Origin: Robbsia andropogonis
Lineage (GTDB): Bacteria; Pseudomonadota; Gammaproteobacteria; Burkholderiales; Burkholderiaceae
Assembly: GCF_000970345.1 (NCBI RefSeq)
Contig: NZ_LAQU01000006.1
Coordinates: 62,001-126,000, forward strand
DNA length: 64,000 bases
Direction: 5' to 3'
The notes under the pieces: model-generated
Databases searched by the model: none
Told to the model about the DNA's origin: nothing
Seen by the model: the letters and a program-made list of their open reading frames with translations, nothing else
Program-made: the position numbers and the translations under genes
Shown here: in pieces, positions 47,761-57,669 of the stretch
Layout: every line of letters starts with the position of its first letter
Numbering within the stretch: the first letter of the stretch is position 1

Positions 47761-48488
47761 GATGCGTCCTGCAATAGCGTCGCCTGAAACGTCTGCGCCA
47801 TGGCGCCGAGCGCACCCAACGATGCGGCGATCATCTTGCCGCCGGCCTGAATGTCCTGGAAGGTAGCCGTCGTCGTCAGATCGTTACGGTGCAGACTGTG
47901 GCTATAGTCCTTGGACAAGGCTTCCGAACGCGCCGCCAACGACCGCACCTCGCCCGCCACGACCGCAAAACCTCGCCCTGCCTCACCCGCACGCGCCGCT
48001 TCGATCGACGCGTTCAATGACACGATGACCACGTGCCGCACGATCGACGACAGCGACGCATTCTTCGCATGCATGTCCTGGTTCTGCGTCATCAGCGACG
48101 TCATCTGTTCATGCCAGCGCTCGAACGTCGTCTTCAATCCCGCCAGCCGCTCGGCCTCACCCTTGAGCCGCGCCGCCTGCAAGGCCCACGCTTCCCGCTC
48201 GTCGGTGGCACGCGCTAGCGCATCACGCAATGTCTCGACCGATTGTTCATTGTCGGCAGCGGCCTTGCACAACGCCTCGTTGCGCAAGGCCAGCTCCCGA
48301 TTCATTGCCTCGCTGCGTGCCAGTTGCGCCGCATCGGCTTCCTGCCGTGCCTGCTGCGCGGCGTCAAGCTGCTCGCGCGTCGTGGCGACATCACGCAAGA
48401 TACGCGCGCGCAAAATCGCATGGAAGCACCATGCCGCTACCGTGGTAATGCCGACACCGATAAACGCCGCAATCAAGATATAGCCCAT
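47757..48488 (-). CDS. MCP-signalling-domain membrane protein
   Basis: 243 residues. One N-terminal membrane helix (ILIAAFIGVGITTVAAWCF), then a coiled coil rich in Ala, Gln, Arg and Glu (about 30-125), then the signalling tip region with SLNASIEAARAGEAGRGFAVVAGEVRSLA, the conserved MCP hairpin motif. There is no periplasmic sensor domain and no HAMP. Start ATG 48488; a GTG one codon upstream is possible. It would couple signals to the neighbouring kinase. Confidence 0.88.
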   Translation of the reverse strand: MGYILIAAFIGVGITTVAAWCFHAILRARILRDVATTREQLDAAQQARQEADAAQLARSEAMNRELALRNEALCKAAADNEQSVETLRDALARATDEREAWALQAARLKGEAERLAGLKTTFERWHEQMTSLMTQNQDMHAKNASLSSIVRHVVIVSLNASIEAARAGEAGRGFAVVAGEVRSLAARSEALSKDYSHSLHRNDLTTTATFQDIQAGGKMIAASLGALGAMAQTFQATLLQDAS

Positions 48489-48601
48489 CACTTACCTACC
48501 CTGCTCTATTGTGCGCATCGTTGGTCAATGCACACGGTCAACATTGCTTGGTCCACGGGTCCGATGCCACATCTGCCCGGCACCCACCTTCTCCGATGGG
48601 A

Positions 48602-51067
48602 TTACGCTAACGCTTCCTCGTTATCCGCGGCACGCGACTTCGGCGGCGACAAGGCACTGTCAGCACCGGCCGAAGCCGGTATTGCTTGCTTGCCCGCTAC
48701 GGTCGGTTTCGGCAGACCGTCGACCACGAAACGACGCGGCAAGTGAATGAGCGTCTCGAATGCCCGAAACGGCGCACCCGGATCGACATCGGTGAAACGC
48801 AGCGCGATCGTGCCGCCATGCCGCGCAACGAAATCACGTACCGCGTCCATGCCCACACCCCGGCCAGACACGTCGGTGAGAACAGGGGCTGTGGAGAAAC
48901 CCGGGCGGAAAATCACCGCGGCGAGGTCCTCGTCGTCAATTACCTCGTCGGCATCAAGCCAGCCTTTCTCGACCGCCTTGTCGCGAATATGTCCGAGTGC
49001 CAGGCCCCGGCCGTCATCGCTCAATCGCAATTGCACCGTCTCGCCATCCGTGCTCACTTCCAGCTCGATCACCCCGTGCACCGGCTTGCCCAGCATCGCA
49101 CGCGTTTCTGACGTTTCGATACCGTGATCGATGCTGTTACGCAGCAGGTGCACGAACACATTGCGCAACACATCCAAGCCGTCGCCATGCAAGCGATAGC
49201 CGTTATCATCCACCAGCACGGCAGGCGGCGCCTTGCCCAATTCGCGCGCCAACGAAGGCAGCGAGGCAAACACGCCAGACAGTGCATCGTTGAACGAGCA
49301 CGTCGAGAGCAGGCGCAAGCGATGGCGCACGGCGTCGCGCATCGCGATGGCCGCGTCCATATCCGCCACATCGGTCTGTTCCAGTAGTTGCAGACTCTGT
49401 GCGATCCACTCTGCATCCTCACCGCGGATACTCGTCGTGTCGCTCGCGCCAGACTTGCGGCCCAAACTGGTCGAACTGATCAACTCATACCGCTCCAACG
49501 CCGCACGCACCCGGCCCAGCTCCGACATCAATGCGTCTTGGTCCCATTGGGACAACGTGGCCGTCTCGGTACGGCGCAGCGCCTCGTATGTCTGCTCCGT
49601 CTCGTGCACGACGTTTGTCAGATGCTGCAGATTGTATGTCCGCGCATTCCCCTTGACCGTGTGCATGTTGCGAAACAACTCGGCAATCGCCGTGCTGTCG
49701 GCGTGGGATGTCTCGCGGATAATGCGTTCGTTTTCATTGACGAACGTATTCGCGCTCTCCAGGAAATGGTCGAACTTTTCCTGGCTGACCGCCAGGATTT
49801 CCCCGATGATTTCCAGCCGATGTTTCTGTTCGGAAGCCTCGGCGGCCAATTGACGCAATTCGGTCACGTCGCGGATGCAGAGCATCAGGCGCAAGATGAC
49901 ATCGTCTTCGTCGGTGATCGCGGACCAGCTCAGATCGAGGATCTTCACCCGGCCGTCCGGCATGCGCTTTTCCATTTCCCTGACCAGCAAGTCCTGGTTG
50001 AACGCGAAGTTCAGCATATCCTCGCCGAGGCAGGCGCCCATCGCCGCTTCTACTTGCGACAAGGCATCGGCACCCAATGCCGTGTTGGCGAACACCAGTT
50101 CCATCACATCACGGCCGGCAATATCCTCCGTCTCGAAAATCGATTCGAGGTGTGCCGAATATTCCGGATGCACAACCGGACGGCCGTGTGCTTCGCCGGT
50201 TATCGAGGCATGAGGAATAACGGTCAAGATGCCTTGCTGCATGTTCTGCAGCATCGCCTGGATATCCGCGTTCTTTTGCTTCAGTTGGGCGGCACCCTGC
50301 TGAATACGCTCGATCATGCCATTGAACGCGACGATCGAATGCCCGACCTCATCCATGCGCTCAACCGGCAGACGGCGTGTGAAATCCTGGCTACCCGCGA
50401 TCTCACTCATCATCTGCTGCATCTTGCCCAACGGGCCTGCAATCTGTCGGTACAGCACGATGCCAATGGTCGTCAACAGCAATACGGCGAACAAGGTTAC
50501 CGCCGAAATCGCTGTGACAGTGGTCGCCAGGCTGCCGTTCAACGTATCGATGGCCTGATCCTTGTCGCGGTTCTTCTCGACGCGCAGCGTGTTGACGATG
50601 CCTTCCAGCTCGTCGCGGTACTGCGCGACGTTTGCAAACAGATAGGCCTGTGCCAAGGCATCCTTGCCCGCCGCCTTCATCTTTACCGTGTCGCTGATCG
50701 CGGCATAGTAGTTCGCGAGGCTTTCATCGGCCTGGGCAATCAGTCCCTTCTGCGCCTGCGTATGGGCGTCGCGCCGCTGCAGCAGCAGTTGGGTCTGTAC
50801 CGCCGCCTGCGCCGTCTTCAGTTGTGCCTGCGCCTGCTGGATCAGTTCGGCATCGGTCGCGTAGACCAATGTCATCGTCGCCAGTTGCACGTCCTTCAAC
50901 TGTGCCACGAGATCAGCCGACGCGAGTGCGCTGGGCACAACGCCTTGGGTAACCTCGCGCACGGCGGCCGCGCTGCGATGTGAACGATAGGCCGCATAGC
51001 CCCCGATGGCCGACAGCGCGATAAACATCAACGTGACCAGCAGCGTGATACGGTGTCGAATCGTCAT
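48602..51067 (-). CDS. membrane-bound CheA-like histidine kinase
   Basis: 821 residues from ATG 51067. Order: membrane helix 7-26, a four-helix-bundle periplasmic sensor (about 30-180), membrane helix 186-207, HAMP (208-260), a PAS-like segment (265-405), Hpt domain with phospho-His469 in MHTVKGNART, and a CheA-type ATPase (about 610-780) with HLLRNSIDHGIE, DDGRGL and GRGVGMDAV boxes. No CheW-like or P5 domain and no receiver domain follow; the tail is disordered. It thus merges a chemoreceptor-like sensor with a CheA-like kinase. First gene of the operon with MCP-like, CheX-like and CheY-like genes. Confidence 0.9.
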   Translation of the reverse strand: MTIRHRITLLVTLMFIALSAIGGYAAYRSHRSAAAVREVTQGVVPSALASADLVAQLKDVQLATMTLVYATDAELIQQAQAQLKTAQAAVQTQLLLQRRDAHTQAQKGLIAQADESLANYYAAISDTVKMKAAGKDALAQAYLFANVAQYRDELEGIVNTLRVEKNRDKDQAIDTLNGSLATTVTAISAVTLFAVLLLTTIGIVLYRQIAGPLGKMQQMMSEIAGSQDFTRRLPVERMDEVGHSIVAFNGMIERIQQGAAQLKQKNADIQAMLQNMQQGILTVIPHASITGEAHGRPVVHPEYSAHLESIFETEDIAGRDVMELVFANTALGADALSQVEAAMGACLGEDMLNFAFNQDLLVREMEKRMPDGRVKILDLSWSAITDEDDVILRLMLCIRDVTELRQLAAEASEQKHRLEIIGEILAVSQEKFDHFLESANTFVNENERIIRETSHADSTAIAELFRNMHTVKGNARTYNLQHLTNVVHETEQTYEALRRTETATLSQWDQDALMSELGRVRAALERYELISSTSLGRKSGASDTTSIRGEDAEWIAQSLQLLEQTDVADMDAAIAMRDAVRHRLRLLSTCSFNDALSGVFASLPSLARELGKAPPAVLVDDNGYRLHGDGLDVLRNVFVHLLRNSIDHGIETSETRAMLGKPVHGVIELEVSTDGETVQLRLSDDGRGLALGHIRDKAVEKGWLDADEVIDDEDLAAVIFRPGFSTAPVLTDVSGRGVGMDAVRDFVARHGGTIALRFTDVDPGAPFRAFETLIHLPRRFVVDGLPKPTVAGKQAIPASAGADSALSPPKSRAADNEEALA

Positions 51068-51312
51068 GACGGGATCGAATCCTTTTTTATGATCGCTGGT
51101 ATGGACGCCCCGATTATCAAGTCGCAATGTGTCCAAGCCGTGACGTGTGTCACGGCGCACGGGACGGACTTCGCCGTCGTGCAACACCTACTCTTTCATG
51201 GAAGACGTCGGCCGGTGCTTTACAATTCGCCCTCGCGACCTGATGTCGATGCGCCCACCGGGTTCGGGCCACCGGCATCGGGTTGGTCGATCACTTTCTT
51301 TCGGAACAAAAC

Positions 51313-51672
51313 ATGAGCGATATCGTTCGCATCGAACAGACGCAGCGCAGCAGCCGCGTCGTCAAGGCCGCGGGCCTGGTCTTCGTGGGCGGCCAGACCG
51401 CCAATGACCGATCGCAGGACATCAAGGGCCAGACTGCGCAGGTATTGGCAAAGATCGATGGTTTTCTGGCGCAGGCCGGCATCGACAAGACGCGCCTGCT
51501 CAGTTCGCAAGTCTGGGTGCGCGATATCACGCGCGACTTTGCCGGCATGAACGAAATATGGGACGCGTGGGTGTCGCCTGGCAACGCACCAACGCGTGCG
51601 TGCGTGGAGTCGACGCTCGCGCTGCCAGATATTCTGGTGGAAATCTCGGTGACGGCCCTGGCCGCCGACTGA
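51313..51672 (+). CDS. RidA family protein
   Basis: A 119-residue trimeric enamine/imine deaminase-type protein (YjgF/YER057c/UK114). The C-terminal signature TRACVESTLALPDILVEISVTA contains the catalytic-type Arg and Glu. Start ATG 51313. It stands alone on the plus strand, divergent from the kinase operon and convergent with the GST gene. Subfamily and substrate not assigned. Confidence 0.92.
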   Translation: MSDIVRIEQTQRSSRVVKAAGLVFVGGQTANDRSQDIKGQTAQVLAKIDGFLAQAGIDKTRLLSSQVWVRDITRDFAGMNEIWDAWVSPGNAPTRACVESTLALPDILVEISVTALAAD

Positions 51673-51797
51673 TCCCGGGGCAACGTCGGCAGCGATACAT
51701 CCGGCCGGCAAGCGGCGGACATCGTCGCGGCAATGACCACCCCGGCGTCAGCGCCACACGCTGCGGTGGGCGACACGCTTCGCCGACACACGAATGC

Positions 51798-52424
51798 TCA
51801 TGCGACAGGCGTCTGCAAAAAAGCCGGACGTTGCTCGACCTTGTGCGAGTAGGCCAGTAACACCGGGTAGTCATCCAGACGGAAGCCTGGCACGGTATCC
51901 CCGAGCATATGGCGCGTGAAGCCCAGCGTGACTGCCGCGGTGATGCCATCCTGCGTTATCGTATCCGTGCCGACCAGGGGATGCGCCATGACCTGCGCCT
52001 CGAGCGTCTGGTAAGCGGCCTGTAGCTGCTCGCTTACTCGCGTGAGCCATGGCGTATGCTGCTTCTCTTCCGGCCGCAGATGGCGTTCATAAACGATCTG
52101 CATCGTCTTTTCACAGGCGGCGAGACTCAAACCGATAACGCGCAGTGCCTGCGTGCGCGCGGCGAAATCGGCCGGCATCAGACTGCGCAAACCACGACTT
52201 GCCGCCAGCCCCTCAAGATGATCGAGGATCAGCGTGGAGTCGATGAGCCATTGCCCGTCATCGAGGACCAGCGTGGGTGCCTTGACGATCGGGTTGATCC
52301 TTTTGAAATCATCGTAATGACGGAACACCGACAACGCGTCGTGCTCGAACGGCATCCCCCACTCACGCATTGATAGGGCCACGCGGCGTACAAACGGCGA
52401 ATCCAGCATGCCAATCAGCTTCAT
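51798..52424 (-). CDS. glutathione S-transferase family protein
   Basis: 208 residues from ATG 52424. The N-terminal thioredoxin-like domain begins MKLIGMLDSPFVRRVALSM (Ser in the position usual for the catalytic residue), with the cis-Pro in VKAPTLVLDDG and GSH-binding LIDSTLIL. The C-terminal half is helical. It resembles bacterial GSTs of unknown substrate (YfcF-like). Confidence 0.9.
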   Translation of the reverse strand: MKLIGMLDSPFVRRVALSMREWGMPFEHDALSVFRHYDDFKRINPIVKAPTLVLDDGQWLIDSTLILDHLEGLAASRGLRSLMPADFAARTQALRVIGLSLAACEKTMQIVYERHLRPEEKQHTPWLTRVSEQLQAAYQTLEAQVMAHPLVGTDTITQDGITAAVTLGFTRHMLGDTVPGFRLDDYPVLLAYSHKVEQRPAFLQTPVA

Positions 52425-52497
52425 CTCGTTCCTTCTGTCGGTAAGGGTAAAGATGCAAGCGTAGCCCAGCCCGAAGACCTTGCCTATTGAGTTAATT

Positions 52498-53142
52498 TCA
52501 AGCGCATGTGAGGCCGGAGACGATCGGCACGGCGTCGAACAGGCCACGATTACCGGCAATGCCCCCTTCCAGCGCCAGCAAATGCTGCTTGCGGTCCAGC
52601 CCGCCCGCATAACCGGTCAGCGTGCCGCCACTCCCGATGACACGATGACAGGGCACGATCACCGAGACCGGATTGCGCCCCACGGCATTACCGATGGCCC
52701 GCGAACCACCCGGCGGCAGGCCGGCGGCGTTCGCCAGACTGCCATAGCTGACCTGCCGACCAAACGGGATATCGAGCAGCATAGCCCATATGTGTTGCTG
52801 GAACGGCGTTCCCGACAACGCCAACGGCACCGTAAAAGCCTGCAGGGCCCCGCTGAAATACGCCATCAATTCCTCATATCCTTGCCGTACGGCGTCCGGC
52901 AATCGCGGCGCTGACGTGTGCGCGGAAGACACGACCGCGAGGTGCGCCGGGAAATGCTTCTGCCCGGCGAACCACAGTCCACTCAGATGACGGTCGTCTC
53001 CGCGCAGCACGACGTCACCCAAGGGGCTGGGAAGGAGAAATCCCGGGCGACTGTCCGGCGCATGCGCGGCACGGCGCTTGACCGATGGTTGCGCGGTGCA
53101 TGACGGCGCGACGGCGCTTTCGGTCGAATCATATCGTTGCAT
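52498..53142 (-). CDS. ogt: methylated-DNA-[protein]-cysteine S-methyltransferase
   Basis: Suicide repair protein for O6-methylguanine. The acceptor cysteine is in VIVPCHRVIG, preceded by the helix-turn-helix segment PPGGSRAIGNAVGRN. 214 residues from ATG 53142 (53154 is an alternative); an Arg/Ala-rich N-terminal stretch of about 35 residues precedes the domain. It overlaps the end of the ada-alkA fusion by 14-26 bases, so the two are co-expressed. Confidence 0.93.
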   Translation of the reverse strand: MQRYDSTESAVAPSCTAQPSVKRRAAHAPDSRPGFLLPSPLGDVVLRGDDRHLSGLWFAGQKHFPAHLAVVSSAHTSAPRLPDAVRQGYEELMAYFSGALQAFTVPLALSGTPFQQHIWAMLLDIPFGRQVSYGSLANAAGLPPGGSRAIGNAVGRNPVSVIVPCHRVIGSGGTLTGYAGGLDRKQHLLALEGGIAGNRGLFDAVPIVSGLTCA

Positions 53143-54889
53143 CTTCTTCTCCATCGATGGGCAGCGCCTGCGCCGCGCCGAACGGCGTCAACGATTGCGC
53201 TTCCCTTGACCGGCTTGTCCGCGTCGGTCGATGCGTTTTCATGGCGCCGGACGGCCCCGTGGACGGCGTATCGCCATCACCCGCCAGACGCCACAGGTGC
53301 ATGGCCGCGTAAGCACGCCAGGGCGCCCATCGCGTGACGTGTTCACGCAAGGCCGCCGCGGATGAACAGCCGGTTTGTTTCAACAAAATGCCATCGCCTT
53401 CCGGCCAGGCGTTAGGCCAGCCAAGCGCCCGCATCGCGATGTATTGGGCCGTCCATGCGCCGATACCCGGCAATGCCTGCAACGCGGCCAGCGTATCGGG
53501 CAACGGGGCACCGCTCAGGGACAACGGGGTCACCGAGATCGCTTTATCGGTCAGCGCCCGCGCAAACGCCACGATCGCGCGGGCCCGCATGCGAGTCATC
53601 CCGATGGGACAGAGCCGATCCGCTTGCGCATCGGAGGACAACCCGTGCAACGCATGATGCACGGTGGCCGCGGTGGGAAAGCGCCGGGTCAGCGCCGCCG
53701 GTCGATGCGGGTCATCGGGCAATGCATGGCCAAACACATCGACGAACCGCCCCAGCTTCGCCACGCACTGGGCGACACTGACAAGTTGTCCCAGGATGGC
53801 GCGCACCCCCATTTCAAATCCGTCCACCGCGCCGGGCACCCGTATACCGGGCAAAGCGTGCGCCAACTCTCCGAGATGCGCATCGATGCGATCCGGCTGC
53901 GCATCCAGATCGAACACTCTGCGAATGCACGGCAATACCTGCGTCAACACCGGCGTCAGCGACGGCGACAGGAGAACGATGATCGCGTTGGCATGCGGTG
54001 CGTGCGTCACACTGAACCAGCCATCGATCATCGCCGCGCGTTTCGAGCCTGCCTGCGCATCGCCACCCGCATTCCTCTCGCCAACGGCGGAATCGGCCCG
54101 CCCCGGCGCGGGCCAGGATAGCGTGCGCGCGTAGCGTTCGCCATCCGCATATTCCACCCCGGGAATAGCACGGCGGCGCAGGAATCCCAGCAGATGGGTC
54201 CATGCATAGGGCGGCCGATACGCAAGGGGCAACACTAAAGGCGGCGCTGCCTGTATGGCCGTGGTACGAGCAACGGTTGGCGAGCGCTCATACGGCGCCT
54301 GCTTGCGCAAGCGTCCCGGACTCAAGCCATACCGTTGTTGAAACAGGTCATTGAATCGCCGCACGCTGCCAAAACCGGATGCATGCGCGATCGCGGTGAC
54401 CGGCAGCGCAGTATCGGTCAGCAAGCGCTTTGCCATCAGCAAGCGCTGCGTTTGTGCGAACGCGACGATCGACACGCCATACGCCGCCTGAAACAGCCGG
54501 CGCAGATGCCGTTGCGTCACGCCCATCCGGGCCGCCAGTGCCTCGACATCGCGATGATTCAGGAAGCCCTCGACAATCAACGCCGCGGCCGCATCGGCCA
54601 AATGTGACGGTGCGGAGGCGACGCCAAGGACCGGGTCCGCTGTCGCGCGGATCAATGCTCCGCGCGCCGGGGCCAGCTCTGGACGGCAACGCAGACAGGG
54701 ACGGTAGCCAGCATCTTCCGCCGCCGCGGCGGAGCCAAAGAAGTGGCAGTTCCGCCGTTGCGGCGCACGCACCGCGCACACCGGACGGCAATAAATCCCC
54801 GTCGATGACACGCCGACGAAGAACCAGCCGTCAAAACGGCGATCCTTGGCAAGCAAGCTGGTGTAGCAGATGTCGGGGTCGAGTTCCAT
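53129..54889 (-). CDS. Ada-AlkA fusion: methyl-sensing regulator and DNA-3-methyladenine glycosylase
   Basis: 586 residues. Residues 1-75 form the Ada zinc domain with Cys34, Cys38, Cys65 and Cys68, the spacing of E. coli Ada, where the first is the methyl-phosphotriester acceptor. An AraC-type DNA-binding domain (about 80-195) follows, then an AlkA N-terminal domain (210-320) and an HhH-GPD glycosylase domain with LPGIGAWTAQYIAMRALG and the catalytic-type Asp in EGD. The O6-methylguanine domain of E. coli Ada is absent and is supplied by the downstream ogt. It should act as inducer and base-excision enzyme in the adaptive response. Confidence 0.94.
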   Translation of the reverse strand: MELDPDICYTSLLAKDRRFDGWFFVGVSSTGIYCRPVCAVRAPQRRNCHFFGSAAAAEDAGYRPCLRCRPELAPARGALIRATADPVLGVASAPSHLADAAAALIVEGFLNHRDVEALAARMGVTQRHLRRLFQAAYGVSIVAFAQTQRLLMAKRLLTDTALPVTAIAHASGFGSVRRFNDLFQQRYGLSPGRLRKQAPYERSPTVARTTAIQAAPPLVLPLAYRPPYAWTHLLGFLRRRAIPGVEYADGERYARTLSWPAPGRADSAVGERNAGGDAQAGSKRAAMIDGWFSVTHAPHANAIIVLLSPSLTPVLTQVLPCIRRVFDLDAQPDRIDAHLGELAHALPGIRVPGAVDGFEMGVRAILGQLVSVAQCVAKLGRFVDVFGHALPDDPHRPAALTRRFPTAATVHHALHGLSSDAQADRLCPIGMTRMRARAIVAFARALTDKAISVTPLSLSGAPLPDTLAALQALPGIGAWTAQYIAMRALGWPNAWPEGDGILLKQTGCSSAAALREHVTRWAPWRAYAAMHLWRLAGDGDTPSTGPSGAMKTHRPTRTSRSREAQSLTPFGAAQALPIDGEEDATI

Positions 54890-54938
54890 ACCGACACTCT
54901 AGCGTAAGGGCCGAGAACAAACTCGCTGTTTTCGGACA

Positions 54939-55856
54939 TCACGAGGCGTCCGGCGGTTTCGCGAAACCCTGTTGCTCCAGGACGTCTGCCACACGGTCGG
55001 CAAATGCGCGCGCCAGCAATGACAGCGGCTCGACACTGGAATGAACCAGACTGACCGTCAGTTCGGCACCCTCGTCAATCGGCCGCACGACGAATTCACC
55101 GCCCGTACGGCTCTTTACCGAAAACTCATCGACCAGCGCGACCCCCGCCCCAGCCGCGACGATCGAGCAGGCATTCTGCGGCGACGGTACTTCCACGGCC
55201 ACACGCAACGGCTCGTCAGCCTGTTGGTACATTGCTTCCACCAGCCGCCCGAAAGGCGTGCCCGGCGGATAGCCGATCAACGGAAACGGGCGCAAGTCCG
55301 TCATTTTCAGATGGGCATGATGCGTCAGCGGATGTCCCTCCGGCATGATGCAGACGATCCGCCCCTGGCGCAACGGCGTAACGGTTAAATTGGGATGCGC
55401 GACCGGCATGATGGTGATGCCAAGCTCCGCTTCATGCGAGATGAGGCTGTCGACCAAGGCGCCGAAGTTTTGCCCCCGCAATGTCACCTTGACGTCAGGA
55501 TGCTGCGCACGAAAGCGGGTAATCGCGTGCGGCACGATCTGATGACTGATACTCGGACTGGCCACCACATGCACGATCCCGTGCCGCAACTCGGCCAGTT
55601 CCTGCGCGCACTCATTGACACGACGCACGCCTTGATAGACGTCGTCGACGCGGCGGAATAATTCACGCGCCTCGGGAGTGGGATAGAGTCGGCCCCTTGT
55701 CCGCTGGAACAGCGGGAAGCCCAGACGGGACTCCGTATAGGAAAGCAGGCGGCTGACCGCCGGTTGTGACACGCACAATACCCGCGCAGCAGCACTGATG
55801 GAACCGGAGGTCATCACCGCCCGGAACACTTCGATTTGCCTGAGATTCAATGCCAT
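54939..55856 (-). CDS. LysR-family transcriptional regulator
   Basis: 305 residues from ATG 55856 (MALNLRQIEVF). The N-terminal winged helix (SGSISAAARVLCVSQPAVSRLLSY) is followed by a substrate-binding domain with GYPPGTPFG. The long open frame upstream of 55856 is not family sequence. No divergent target gene lies immediately upstream; the nearest downstream neighbour is ada-alkA, 49 bases away on the same strand. Ligand not predicted. Confidence 0.93.
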   Translation of the reverse strand: MALNLRQIEVFRAVMTSGSISAAARVLCVSQPAVSRLLSYTESRLGFPLFQRTRGRLYPTPEARELFRRVDDVYQGVRRVNECAQELAELRHGIVHVVASPSISHQIVPHAITRFRAQHPDVKVTLRGQNFGALVDSLISHEAELGITIMPVAHPNLTVTPLRQGRIVCIMPEGHPLTHHAHLKMTDLRPFPLIGYPPGTPFGRLVEAMYQQADEPLRVAVEVPSPQNACSIVAAGAGVALVDEFSVKSRTGGEFVVRPIDEGAELTVSLVHSSVEPLSLLARAFADRVADVLEQQGFAKPPDAS

Positions 55857-56284
55857 CTTGCTTATCGTTCGCATGAGTGGGTGCCCGACGATAGCAGAAA
55901 ACAGCCGTGAACGATGCACGGTGGACGATGGACGAGGCTGCCCTGCGGCACGGCAAGGGCGGCAACCGTATGTTGTCGATTCGCACGACATGCGACAAAT
56001 TTGCCGCGCACCAGGTTCATTCCCGCACACCTGCCGCAGATGACTGATCCTCTGGAACGTTGTCCGGTAAGACGAGTAACACCAGGAAGATGCGTGGTAT
56101 CGCAACACGGGCTGACCGCCACATCGCGACACCGCACCAGGCGATGTGCATTTCCGCAGGCACGCGATCGCATCATGAACAGGAGGAGGAATGACATCCT
56201 TCGCCATCCCCCTCTCCCGCCAAGGTACGGCTTCATTCACGAAGCTTGTTCGAATCGCACGGTATGGTTATAATTGCGTTCTTT
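55857..56284. other. intergenic region between lysR and tRNA-Pro
   Basis: 428 bases. No gene recognised. The last part (about 56240-56284) is AT-richer with TATGGTTATAATTGCG, whose TATAAT probably forms the -10 of the tRNA gene. No clear LysR-type site could be assigned. Confidence 0.4.
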
Positions 56285-56362
<78 letters not shown>

Positions 56363-56367
56363 GACTG

Positions 56368-56400
56368 AGCCCGCATAATCATTCGGTTATGCGGGCTTTT
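56368..56400 (+). terminator. terminator after tRNA-Pro
   Basis: AGCCCGCATAA pairs with TTATGCGGGCT across an 8-base loop, followed by TTT, C, G, TTTT. It lies six bases beyond the tRNA 3' end. Confidence 0.88.
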
Positions 56401-56539
56401 CGTTTTGGCAGATGCAATATGGGGCCATCTGATATTGGAAGCGGTCCGATGCACGACGCCTTCAAGTCAACGTATCCAATCGATCAGATCGTCATCCATC
56501 GACAATGAAAATCACGCAGCACCACCGCCAGTAGGCGGT

Positions 56540-57196
56540 TCAGGACTCTTGTTCCGGGGAATGCTCCGGATTCGCTTCGTCGCCAAAGTCGAATTCCAAC
56601 GCTTGTTCTTGCGCACGTTCGGCGGCTGATATCGCGGCAGACGCAGAACCGGTACTGCCCCTCCCTTGTAGCCTTGCCTCAGCCGACGGACGTGCAACCA
56701 AGGAAGTCCCCTTCGCGGTTGCCTGTGATACCGCCGCACGCAACGCATCCCGTACCTCGACGAGGTCGTCCCGCAGTCGACTCAAATCAACTGCCGCATT
56801 GTCGAAGGGGTTCGCCTGGCGCTCGCCAATCGAGAGGACGTCACTGCCATCGGGACCATTTGCCTCCCCTTCGGCCAATACCCCACCCGCAACATGCAGG
56901 TCCTCTTCCTCGTCATGGGCATGGGCCCCACCGGACAGCTTGTTGCGCGCACCGTTGATCGTGAATCCTTGCTCGTACAACAAGTCACGAATGCGGCGGA
57001 TCAGCAATACTTCGTGGTGCTGATAATAGCGGCGATTGCCGCGGCGCTTGACCGGCTTGAGTTGCGTGAACTCCTGCTCCCAATACCGCAGCACGTGTGG
57101 CTTGACGCCACACAGCTCGCTCACCTCACCTATCGTGAAATAGCGCTTCGCCGGAATCGGCGGAAGAGGTAGGGCGGCAGTTGCAGCTTTATCCAT
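56540..57196 (-). CDS. MerR-family regulator next to ihfA
   Basis: 218 residues. The MerR helix-turn-helix is at about 17-85 (YFTIGEVSELCGVKPHVLRYWEQEF, RRYYQHHEV). The rest is an acidic, low-complexity tail without a metal-binding cysteine pattern. It directly follows ihfA, an arrangement conserved in Burkholderiaceae and other proteobacteria (CarH/MlrA-like annotation is common). Target unknown. Confidence 0.9.
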   Translation of the reverse strand: MDKAATAALPLPPIPAKRYFTIGEVSELCGVKPHVLRYWEQEFTQLKPVKRRGNRRYYQHHEVLLIRRIRDLLYEQGFTINGARNKLSGGAHAHDEEEDLHVAGGVLAEGEANGPDGSDVLSIGERQANPFDNAAVDLSRLRDDLVEVRDALRAAVSQATAKGTSLVARPSAEARLQGRGSTGSASAAISAAERAQEQALEFDFGDEANPEHSPEQES

Positions 57197-57255
57197 GGTC
57201 AGGGTCAGCGCAATAGGTCAGCGGCAATGAGCCTGGGCATCCATGGCGCCACCGT

Positions 57256-57669
57256 TCAGCGAACGAGGGCTGTCTTGGACGTTCCGCCTTCCACGAGCCC
57301 CTTCAACTTCTGACTCGCATGGAACGTCACCACCCGCCGCGCGGCGATCGGAATCGCTTCGCCCGTTTTCGGGTTCCGGCCAGGGCGCTGCGGTTTGTCC
57401 CGCAATTGGAAGTTGCCGAAACCCGACAACTTCACGCATTCCCCGCTTTCCAGCGCGCTGCGCAACACGTCGAAAAACGCCTCGACCATGTCTTTTGCTT
57501 CACGCTTGTTCAATCCAACGTTGTCAAACAGCAATTCGGCCAATTCCGCCTTCGTCAACGTCGGCGTCTCGGATACATTGGTATTGGTCACGGTTACCGC
57601 TTCGCGCGTTAGCGTGCTGCGTTGGGCCGACACCAAGGCCTCGAATTCACTGGAGTCCATTTCATTCAT
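57256..57669 (-). CDS. ihfA: integration host factor alpha subunit
   Basis: 137 residues. The DNA-bending core (about 37-130) has [29 protein letters not shown] and the beta-arm [20 protein letters not shown] with its intercalating Pro. A 35-residue N-terminal extension exceeds the usual 100 residues; a later start is possible. It follows pheT in the classic pheS-pheT-ihfA order. Confidence 0.95.
   Translation of the reverse strand: MNEMDSSEFEALVSAQRSTLTREAVTVTNTNVSETPTLTKAELAELLFDNVGLNKREAKDMVEAFFDVLRSALESGECVKLSGFGNFQLRDKPQRPGRNPKTGEAIPIAARRVVTFHASQKLKGLVEGGTSKTALVR

Noticed and set aside
55857-56240. N-terminal extension of the LysR frame
   Set aside because: The family N-terminus begins at ATG 55856; the upstream 128 codons are Arg/Cys-rich and unlike LysR proteins.
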